Source: an uncultured Bacteroidales bacterium
GTDB lineage: Bacteria > Bacteroidota > Bacteroidia > Bacteroidales > Muribaculaceae
Direction of reading: 5' to 3'
Assembly (NCBI GenBank): GCA_900554715.1
Contig: USIN01000070.1
Location: 1-7,888, forward strand
Length of the DNA: 7,888 bases
Made by a program: the position numbers and the translations under genes. The notes beneath the pieces were generated by a model. That model saw nothing but the letters and a program-made list of their open reading frames with translations, did no database searches and was not told where the DNA came from. Position 1 is the first letter of the stretch, and each line of letters begins with the position of its first letter. Shown piece after piece: positions 1 to 5,515 of the stretch.

Positions 1-150
1 TAAGTGCTGAAAGCATCTAAGCACGAAGCCCCCCTCAAGATAAGATCTCCATATAAGGGTCGTCAAAGACGATGACGTCGATAGGTTGCAGGTGCAGGGG
101 CGGTAACGTCCACAGCCGAGCAATACTAATCACCCAAACCCTTTCCGGGC
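1..150 (+). rRNA. 23S ribosomal RNA, 3' end (partial)
   Basis: The first bases carry the conserved 23S domain VI segment around GCTGAAAGCATCTAAGCACGAAG, followed by the AAGATAAGATCTCC and GACGATGACGTCGATAGG blocks and the terminal GAGCAATACTAAT element. These match the last ~150 bases of bacterial 23S rRNA. The 5' part lies outside the window. The exact 3' end is not visible; I place it near the CCCTTTCC tract that follows ACTAATCACCCAAA, with an uncertainty of about 10-15 bases. Two minus-strand reading frames over this region and the spacer are chance ORFs. Confidence 0.95.
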
Positions 151-416
151 AGCAATGCCATAAAAAACGCGATGTGAACAAAGCATAGCGAACCAAGCGG
201 TATGACGCAGCAGAAGTCGTCGGCGTCATATCCCGGTCAGTCGAAAGACGAGAGATACATAGTCGACCGCAGATAAAGCGGCGGGTCGAAGTCTAAGACG
301 CATAGAAAGCTCGGAGAAATTACACGTGCCTCGGAGTTACTTCCACCGCTCTTTTTCACCTTATAACGTCGCGGGGGCGTCATAAAACAGACGCATACAG
401 CGACGGACAACGACAC
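151..416 (+). other. 23S-5S internal transcribed spacer
   Basis: This stretch of about 265 bases separates 23S from 5S rRNA. I find no tRNA cloverleaf and no credible coding sequence in it. It holds local inverted repeats: TATGACGC (201-208) with GCGTCATA (223-230), and TCGACC (263-268) with GGTCGA (284-289). Two short words recur: GCGTCATA at 223-230 and 377-384, and AGACGCATA at 296-304 and 389-397. The spacer is presumably transcribed with the rRNAs and removed by RNase processing; the hairpins could be processing substrates, but that is inference. Confidence 0.7.
201..230 (+). repeat. Inverted repeat in the rRNA spacer
   Basis: TATGACGC (201-208) is the exact reverse complement of GCGTCATA (223-230), giving an 8-bp stem with a 14-base loop. 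In the transcribed spacer it could form a hairpin used in rRNA maturation. There is no T-run after it, so it is not a terminator. It could also be chance. Confidence 0.4.
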
Positions 417-523
<107 letters not shown>

Positions 524-529
524 CTCTAC

Positions 530-571
530 GAAGCCCGGAGAGACATCAGTCTCCCCGGGCTTCTCTTTTTT
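530..571 (+). terminator. Intrinsic terminator of the rRNA operon
   Basis: GAAGCCCGG-A-GAGAC (530-544) pairs with GTCTC-C-CCGGGCTTC (549-563). This is a stem of 15 positions with a single A-C mismatch and the four-base loop ATCA, followed by TC and six T (566-571). It lies directly after 5S rRNA and before the promoter of the next gene, as expected for the end of an rRNA transcription unit. Confidence 0.93.
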
Positions 572-643
572 ATATAGGATTATAATGTTCGCCTCCCGGT
601 GTCATTTTTCTATAGCTTATAGTCTCTGTTTGATTTATTTTCT

Positions 644-651
644 TAATTTTG
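644..651 (+). promoter_or_regulatory. Bacteroidetes-type -7 promoter box for the carbonic anhydrase gene
   Basis: TAATTTTG fits the Bacteroidetes primary sigma factor -7 consensus TAnnTTTG and lies 20 bases before the ATG at 672. A TTTG (629-632) lies only 11 bases upstream, too close to be the usual -33 element, and no better one is visible, so the -33 half is weak. Its position downstream of the rRNA terminator implies an independent transcript. It also argues against a longer coding sequence starting at 585, which would place the promoter inside the gene. Confidence 0.6.
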
Positions 652-671
652 TAGCAGATAAAATTATTGCT

Positions 672-1214
672 ATGATTGAACAGATTCTTGAGTTTAACCG
701 CCGATTTGTTGCCGATAAGTGCTACGAGCGGTTTGCGACCAACAAATATCCCGATAAAAAGATTGCGATTGTGACGTGTATGGATACCCGTCTTATCGAG
801 TTATTGCCTGCGGCTCTCGGTTTCAAGAACGGAGACGTCAAGATTATAAAAAATGCCGGCGCGACGATTACCAATCCGTTTGATTCGACAATGCGCAGCC
901 TTCTCGTCGCTGTTTATGAGCTTGGAGTGAATGAAATCATGATTATTGGCCACACGGGCTGCGGCGTGCAGGGCATGGATGCCGACGAGATGCTTGGGTT
1001 AATGCGCCGGCGTGGCATCAGTGAGGAGCATATAAGCCTGATGGAGCATTGCGGCATAGATCTCAGAAGCTGGCTCCATGGTTTCGAGGACACTGATGCG
1101 GCTGTCGCCGAGACTGTCGACCTTGTGAAGAAGCATCCGCTGATGCCTGCAGGAGTTTCTGTCGCGGGCTATGTGATGGATTCTTATACAGGCGAGCTGC
1201 GTCAGATAGGGTGA
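672..1214 (+). CDS. Beta-class carbonic anhydrase
   Basis: This 180-residue cytoplasmic zinc enzyme should interconvert CO2 and bicarbonate, supplying bicarbonate for carboxylation and helping pH balance. The beta-class zinc site is complete: Cys36 in CMDTR with the Asp38-Arg40 dyad, and His94 and Cys97 in GHTGCG. NAGA at 61-64 sits where this family has its conserved substrate-pocket strand. The length fits the short bacterial/archaeal subtype rather than the ~220-residue E. coli Can type. I chose the ATG at 672 because homologous proteins start just before the EFN(R/K)xF helix and because the frame upstream to 585 contains the -7 promoter box. Its stop TGA overlaps the ATG of the channel gene (TGATG), which suggests one mRNA and coupled translation. 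Confidence 0.93.
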   Translation: MIEQILEFNRRFVADKCYERFATNKYPDKKIAIVTCMDTRLIELLPAALGFKNGDVKIIKNAGATITNPFDSTMRSLLVAVYELGVNEIMIIGHTGCGVQGMDADEMLGLMRRRGISEEHISLMEHCGIDLRSWLHGFEDTDAAVAETVDLVKKHPLMPAGVSVAGYVMDSYTGELRQIG

Positions 1215-2398
1215 TGGCTGATATGTTTGACAGAATAAAAACTATAGTCGAGTCTGTCGCACCTGACTTTTTTCACAGTCAGCTGACGACGTTATTGCTG
1301 CTACTGTGTATCGCGGTCGTGGCAGTAGCGGCATATTATCTCACAAAAGCTGTCCTGATGCTGTTTGAGCATGTCATACTGCGCAGTCCGACCGAATGGG
1401 ATGATGATTTGCTCAACGTGCGGTTTACACGAGCTGTGTCGCAGCTTTCGCCCGCTCTCGTCGTGTCATGGATACTTCCTCATCTTTTCGGCGACGGGGA
1501 CCGTTCTGTCGGCTGGATTGATGGTGTGACGTCGCTTTATATCCTTTGGGCGATTGTATATATTATCGTTATATTTCTCGACAATCTATATGCCGCGATG
1601 GCACGCCGCGAGCAGCTCAGACCCTATGCGGTCAAGGGCATATTCCAGATGTTCAAGCTCATTATCATCGGTGTCGGGGTTATAATCGCGCTCAGCCTTC
1701 TTATCGGCAAGACTCCGATTGCGATTCTTACCGCACTCGGTGCCTCGGCGGCTGTGCTGTCATTGGTTTTCAAAGACACGATACTCGGTCTTGTAGCCAG
1801 TATACAGCTGACGGCAAACAAGATGCTTGAGCGTGGCGACTGGATTACGATGCCGGGCCGGGATCTCAACGGTGAGGTCATTGACGTGTCGCTGACGACT
1901 GTGAAGGTACGCAACTGGGACAATTCGGTGACGACAGTACCACCTTACTCGCTCATTACCGAGTCGTTCAGGAATTACAGGCCGATGCAGCTTTCGGGCG
2001 GACGTCGTGTCGACCGGGCGATATTTATCGATGTCAATACCGTTCGTTTTCTCGACAAGGCCGAAATAGCGTCGTTAGAGGCTGACGGACTTCTCGTCCG
2101 GTCATCTGACACAGATGACCGCCGTGAGGTCAATCTAGGGCTTCTGAGAGGCTATCTCGAGCATTTTTTGAGCACACATCCTGATGTTAACCCGGAGATG
2201 ACATATATGGTGCGCCAACTGACACCTACTCAATCGGGGCTGCCCCTGCAGCTGTATTTCTTTACCCGGACTACCGTCTGGGTCGAGCATGAGCATGTCG
2301 CAGCCGATATCTTCGACCACGTCTATGCCACCATAGGCCGTTTCGGACTGTCAGTCTTCCAGACCCCCGCAGGCACCGACCTCAGTCGCGTAAGGTAG
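1214..2398 (+). CDS. MscS-family mechanosensitive ion channel, YbdG-like
   Basis: This 394-residue inner-membrane protein is expected to open under membrane tension and release solutes on osmotic downshock. Hydrophobic segments lie at about 24-45, 76-92, 103-123, 146-164 and 168-200. The last is the pore-lining helix, with the small-residue pattern GASAAVLSLVFKDTILGLVAS at 176-196. The cytoplasmic beta domain follows, with GDWI (208-211), GEVIDVSLTTVKVRNWDN (220-237) and the SGGRR signature (261-265). PYAVKG before the fourth segment and the roughly 400-residue length resemble E. coli YbdG (miniconductance type) more than the 286-residue MscS. I use ATG 1214; a GTG at 1211 is also in frame. 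The start overlaps the carbonic anhydrase stop by one base. Channel conductance cannot be read from sequence. Confidence 0.92.
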   Translation: MADMFDRIKTIVESVAPDFFHSQLTTLLLLLCIAVVAVAAYYLTKAVLMLFEHVILRSPTEWDDDLLNVRFTRAVSQLSPALVVSWILPHLFGDGDRSVGWIDGVTSLYILWAIVYIIVIFLDNLYAAMARREQLRPYAVKGIFQMFKLIIIGVGVIIALSLLIGKTPIAILTALGASAAVLSLVFKDTILGLVASIQLTANKMLERGDWITMPGRDLNGEVIDVSLTTVKVRNWDNSVTTVPPYSLITESFRNYRPMQLSGGRRVDRAIFIDVNTVRFLDKAEIASLEADGLLVRSSDTDDRREVNLGLLRGYLEHFLSTHPDVNPEMTYMVRQLTPTQSGLPLQLYFFTRTTVWVEHEHVAADIFDHVYATIGRFGLSVFQTPAGTDLSRVR

Positions 2399-2436
2399 TG
2401 AAGCCACGGTATTCCAATGCTTTAAATCATATTGTC

Positions 2437-3564
2437 ATGAAAAAAATCATTCTTCTGATTACTGTTCTACTCTCCTCCGTGACAGTTTTTGCCCAGGAAG
2501 TATCTGACTCTGTTGTCAAATTTGATTATGCTCCGCTTGATTCAGCGGTTGCAGCGGCACCAAACCGCATAGACTACCGACATAGGCTTTTTCAGGCGGC
2601 TGTGCATAACAATGATGCTGAAAAAATTGCCGAAACATATTTAAAACTGCTTGATTATGGACTTAACCATAATCACATTTGGGTAAATGGTGATAGCACT
2701 CTTATGGGAGACGAAGGCCGCGAGATGGAAGCCGATGTTTCATATGACGCTTTAAAAGACTTGTATAGTTTAGATTATGCCGACGTGGGCGAGTATAGCC
2801 GCAAATTCGTGGATATATTTCCTCATGATATGAGAGGATATATTATTGAAGGTGTAATTTTATTAGACAGAGGCGAATATGAGGCCGCTTTGCGAGATTT
2901 CGAGGCCGCCGAGGTGATTGATCCGGATGACCCTTATGTTTTGATAAATAGCGCTCGTGTATATACAGTCTTGGGTCGTAAGGACGATGCCGTGAAACGC
3001 TGCCAGCTTTTAATGGCGAGCGACAGGGCAAATGATGATTTGAAAGAAAACGCTACAATGCTACTGAATTATCTCGATGCCAAGAAAAAAGAAATGACGC
3101 CCTATTATTTCGCTCACCAATGGCTGTCGGTCATGGCGCCGCAAATCCCCATTGAAGACGGCGAAATACTTGCTACGCCTAAAATGCTTAACACTATGCT
3201 TGCCGCGCAGAACGGTCTTGTATCGCCATTTGCTGACGAAGACATTTCTGTAGAGATATTTAAAGTCGACGACAGGACTGTTTATGTCTGGAGACTTCCC
3301 GAACCCAAAAAGCTTCGAGAGTCGCTATACGTCGTTTTTGTCCCAGAAGACGGTCATTTCATGGCCTACGCCATCAGCATAGGTCAGGCTGTAGACTGGG
3401 AACTGTCTACTTCAAATGATTGGTCGAGGTCAACCTATGGACGTGTAAAGCGCCCCGAGTCGGCGGCAGACTGTGTCGAAGTGATGAAGGGTTGCGGCGT
3501 TTTCGACGGCAAGATAATCCCCGGCGAATTTATTCAGAAAGGTTATCAGTGCCCCGAACCCTAA
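2437..3564 (+). CDS. Exported TPR-repeat protein of unknown function
   Basis: I do not recognise a named family. The 375-residue product begins with a clear signal peptide (MKKII, then a hydrophobic run to about residue 18, cleavage near FAQ at 18-20) with no lipobox Cys, so it is probably periplasmic. Residues about 130-200 form two tetratricopeptide-like repeats (GxxLxxxGEYxxAxxDFxxAxxxDP, then ARVYTVLGRKDDAVKRC), suggesting a protein-protein contact surface. The rest, about 220-375, has predicted alternating strands and no motif I can name. I chose ATG 2437 over a GTG at 2398 because the signal peptide begins there. It follows the channel gene by 38 bases and may be cotranscribed. Base composition differs from its neighbours: 20 G+C in 60 at 2641-2700 and 19 in 60 at 2821-2880, against 34 in 60 in cysS at 6721-6780. 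Confidence 0.85.
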   Translation: MKKIILLITVLLSSVTVFAQEVSDSVVKFDYAPLDSAVAAAPNRIDYRHRLFQAAVHNNDAEKIAETYLKLLDYGLNHNHIWVNGDSTLMGDEGREMEADVSYDALKDLYSLDYADVGEYSRKFVDIFPHDMRGYIIEGVILLDRGEYEAALRDFEAAEVIDPDDPYVLINSARVYTVLGRKDDAVKRCQLLMASDRANDDLKENATMLLNYLDAKKKEMTPYYFAHQWLSVMAPQIPIEDGEILATPKMLNTMLAAQNGLVSPFADEDISVEIFKVDDRTVYVWRLPEPKKLRESLYVVFVPEDGHFMAYAISIGQAVDWELSTSNDWSRSTYGRVKRPESAADCVEVMKGCGVFDGKIIPGEFIQKGYQCPEP

Positions 3565-3576
3565 GTCGTTCTTATT

Positions 3577-3616
3577 ACAAAAGTTTTTAATATGCTGTTA
3601 AAAATAATTGTTTTGT
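3577..3616 (+). repeat. AT-rich imperfect inverted repeat after the TPR gene
   Basis: TTTTTAA (3584-3590) pairs with TTAAAAA (3598-3604) around a seven-base loop, and outer arms ACAAAA (3577-3582) and TTTTGT (3611-3616) are also complementary, with unpaired bases between. The stem is almost pure A-T and therefore weak. It could act as a poor terminator for the TPR gene or an AT-rich upstream element for the lolD promoter. I cannot decide between these. Confidence 0.3.
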
Positions 3617-3625
3617 AGGGCGCGG

Positions 3626-3641
3626 TAGCTATTTTTAGCTA
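3626..3641 (+). repeat. TAGCTA repeat overlapping the lolD promoter
   Basis: TAGCTA occurs at 3626-3631 and 3636-3641, each copy self-complementary, separated by TTTT. The arrangement is both a direct repeat with a 10-base period (one helical turn) and an inverted repeat. The second copy runs into the -7 box at 3640-3647. The geometry would suit a repressor or activator site, but no regulator is identified. Confidence 0.35.
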
Positions 3642-3647
3642 TCTTTG
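3640..3647 (+). promoter_or_regulatory. Bacteroidetes-type -7 promoter box for the lolD gene cluster
   Basis: TATCTTTG matches the TAnnTTTG consensus exactly. A TTTTG at 3611-3615 could be the -33 element, but the 24-base gap is a little longer than the usual 19-21. The predicted transcript would start near 3653-3656 and have a leader of roughly 55 bases before the lolD ATG at 3710. The downstream genes are packed with 36-41 base gaps, so this is probably the main promoter for lolD through cysS. Confidence 0.65.
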
Positions 3648-3709
3648 TATTAGAAACGTTTTTTCAGACGACCAGACAGACTAAACTTACATCTGACATA
3701 AAGCTGTTT

Positions 3710-4396
3710 ATGATCAAAGCCACAGATATAGTCAAGAGCTTCGGCAGTCTCGAGGTACTCAAAGGTGTGAGTCTCGAGGTCAATAGCCGTGCCGTGACGA
3801 CCATTGTCGGTCCGAGCGGTGCAGGCAAGTCGACCTTGCTTCAGATTATAGGCACATTGAGCGCCCCAGACTCGGGCAAGGTCTACTATGATGGCGACGA
3901 TGTCTTCGCGATGAAAGACGGTCGTCTTTCGCGTTTCCGCAATGAGAGCATAGGCTTTGTCTTCCAGTTTCACCGTCTTCTGCCTGAATTCACTCTCGAA
4001 GAGAATGTCGCCCTGCCGGCACTCATATCCGGCATCGGCCGCAGTGAAGCGTTCGAGCGTGCCCGAAGTCTCATCACACTCCTCGGTCTGGCTTCGCGCG
4101 CCGCACACCGGCCGTCGGAGCTGTCAGGAGGTGAATGTCAGCGTGCCGCCGTGGCCCGCGCTCTTATCAACAAACCCGCCGTCGTGCTCGCCGACGAGCC
4201 ATCGGGAAGCCTCGACTCGAAAAACCGCGGAGAGCTTCACCGGCTCTTTTTCGAGCTACGTGACGAGCTTGGCGCCACATTTGTCATCGTCACCCATGAC
4301 GAGAACCTTGCGGCTGACAGCGACCATATAGTCAGTCTCGTCGACGGCCGCATAAACAAAGTCACAGACAACAGAAAATCTACAATTTCTATATAA
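3710..4396 (+). CDS. lolD: LolD-like ABC transporter ATP-binding protein
   Basis: This 228-residue ATPase should power release of outer-membrane lipoproteins from the inner membrane to the LolA carrier, working with LolC/LolE-type permeases. All ABC motifs are present: Walker A GPSGAGKS (34-41), Q-loop Gln86 in FVFQFHRLLPEFT, signature LSGGE (138-142), Walker B VVLADEP (158-164), D-loop SLD (167-169) and the switch His196 in VTHD. The KSFGSLEVLKGVSLEV start and FQFHRLLPEFTLEENV stretch are of the LolD/MacB/FtsE group, and LolD is the best fit in Bacteroidales. No permease gene is adjacent, so it must pair with one encoded elsewhere; this leaves some doubt about the exact substrate. A lipoprotein gene follows after 37 bases. 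Confidence 0.85.
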   Translation: MIKATDIVKSFGSLEVLKGVSLEVNSRAVTTIVGPSGAGKSTLLQIIGTLSAPDSGKVYYDGDDVFAMKDGRLSRFRNESIGFVFQFHRLLPEFTLEENVALPALISGIGRSEAFERARSLITLLGLASRAAHRPSELSGGECQRAAVARALINKPAVVLADEPSGSLDSKNRGELHRLFFELRDELGATFVIVTHDENLAADSDHIVSLVDGRINKVTDNRKSTISI

Positions 4397-4433
4397 ATTA
4401 CTATTTCAATAATATTTTCCAGTAACAGAGATT

Positions 4434-5120
4434 ATGAAAAAAATCATTCGTTTCCTTTTTCCCGCACTGTTTGTCGCAATCCTGGCATCATGCAGCGACA
4501 AACCCAAGAACGACTATTATCCTGAAGACATGATGGTCGATATCGCCACCTATGTCTCGTCGTCAGACAACGGTTCGGTGTTTACCCTCCGAAAAGACGG
4601 TGACTCTCCGTTAGTGACGCTCACAAGTACACGTGTGATAAACGAGAATATGTTCAAGCCCAATACGCGCGTCCTCATACAGTATGTTCCCGAATCGGGT
4701 GTCGCTTATAAAAGCGGTCCTATGGAATTATACTCTGTCCAGGCTGTCAACACGACCCTCAAGGAAGGCACAGAGGCCGAATATCCCGACTGGTATACCG
4801 ATGCGTTCTCGATGGGTGGTCTGTGGCGCACCGGCAATTATATCAATCTCTGGGCCAACATCGATGTCGAGCAGCGTCCCGAGACTTTCGAGCTTGTTCT
4901 CGACACAAAGACCATCGATGACGAATGTCCCGAATATCATGTCATCTTCAAGACCGACGGGGTCGACGGCCGCCGTCATGTCGTCTACGGCTCATATGAC
5001 ATATCGAAGGTCTGGAATCTTCAGACATGTACTGCCGTCAGGGTATATTATCCCGATTCACACGGTATGACCTCTCTCGTCTTCTACAAGAACAATATGC
5101 CCATCGTCCCCACCGAATAA
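4434..5120 (+). CDS. NigD-like lipoprotein
   Basis: The 228-residue product has a type II signal peptide with lipobox LASC (17-20), so Cys20 should be lipidated. The residues after it (SDKPK) hold only one acidic residue, so surface export through the Bacteroidetes lipoprotein export signal is not clearly indicated. The mature part fits the two-part NigD-like pattern: an N-terminal beta barrel region (about 35-110, including the TRVLIQYV strand) and a C-terminal beta sandwich region (about 125-225, with GNYINLWANI and AVRVYYPD). The family is common in Bacteroidales; its name derives from a bacteriocin-associated cluster, but the function of most members is not known. It sits between lolD and the DUF3467 gene with gaps of 37 and 41 bases, so it is probably cotranscribed. 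Confidence 0.77.
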   Translation: MKKIIRFLFPALFVAILASCSDKPKNDYYPEDMMVDIATYVSSSDNGSVFTLRKDGDSPLVTLTSTRVINENMFKPNTRVLIQYVPESGVAYKSGPMELYSVQAVNTTLKEGTEAEYPDWYTDAFSMGGLWRTGNYINLWANIDVEQRPETFELVLDTKTIDDECPEYHVIFKTDGVDGRRHVVYGSYDISKVWNLQTCTAVRVYYPDSHGMTSLVFYKNNMPIVPTE

Positions 5121-5161
5121 TCGGGGCGCCGGCTTTCATAAATAAAAAACAAAACATAATC

Positions 5162-5479
5162 ATGGATAACGCAAAGAAAACCGAACTCAAGGTCGAGCTC
5201 ACCCCCGAGGTCGCAGCCGGCCACTACTCAAATTTCGCAGTAATCGCTCATTCGGCCAATGAATTCTTCATCGATTTCGTGGCCGTCGCCCCCAATATGC
5301 CGCAGGCAAAGGTGCAGAGCCGCATCATCATGACTCCCGAAAACGCCAAGAACGTGCTCTTCGCCCTGCGCGACAACCTCGCCAAATATGAGGCCACATT
5401 CGGCGAAATCAAACACAAGACCCCGAAAAACAACCAGGGCAACAACGGCGGAGACATCCCCAATCCTTTCATGGCCTGA
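5162..5479 (+). CDS. DUF3467 family protein
   Basis: This is a 105-residue soluble protein with no signal peptide. It matches my memory of DUF3467: GHYSNFAVIAHSANEFFIDFV (20-40) then AKVQSRIIMTPENAKNVLFAL (49-69), and a final helix around residues 70-85. The tail (about 86-105) is low complexity, rich in Lys, Asn and Gly, and likely disordered. The family has no established function. In Bacteroides I recall a homologue beside rpoC, which would hint at a link to transcription, but that is recollection and not visible here. I chose ATG 5162 rather than the in-frame ATG at 5027, because the longer frame overlaps nigD by about 90 bases and an A-rich leader precedes 5162. cysS starts 36 bases downstream. 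Confidence 0.86.
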   Translation: MDNAKKTELKVELTPEVAAGHYSNFAVIAHSANEFFIDFVAVAPNMPQAKVQSRIIMTPENAKNVLFALRDNLAKYEATFGEIKHKTPKNNQGNNGGDIPNPFMA

Positions 5480-5492
5480 TACCGACAGACAA

Positions 5493-5501
5493 TATCTTTT
5501 G
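5493..5501 (+). promoter_or_regulatory. Possible weak -7 box before cysS
   Basis: TATCTTTTG differs from TAnnTTTG by one extra T and lies 14 bases before the cysS ATG. I see no -33 TTTG at the right distance. It could give cysS some expression independent of the lolD promoter, but may be chance in a short AT-rich gap. Confidence 0.2.
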
Positions 5502-5515
5502 ACAAACCGCTGATT

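Noticed and set aside
151..416. tRNA gene in the 23S-5S spacer
   Set aside because: No TTCGA-type T-loop, anticodon arm or acceptor stem arrangement could be found.
2398..2436. GTG start at 2398 overlapping the channel stop as start of the TPR gene
   Set aside because: It would place 13 polar residues before a textbook signal peptide that begins at ATG 2437.
4397..4433. Search for a promoter between lolD and the NigD-like gene
   Set aside because: The gap is AT-rich but has no TAnnTTTG match; cotranscription is the simpler reading.
5108..5133. GC-rich hairpin after the NigD-like gene (CCCC with GGGG, GGCGCC, GCCGGC)
   Set aside because: Stem is short, partly inside the coding end and not followed by a T-run; not supported as a terminator.
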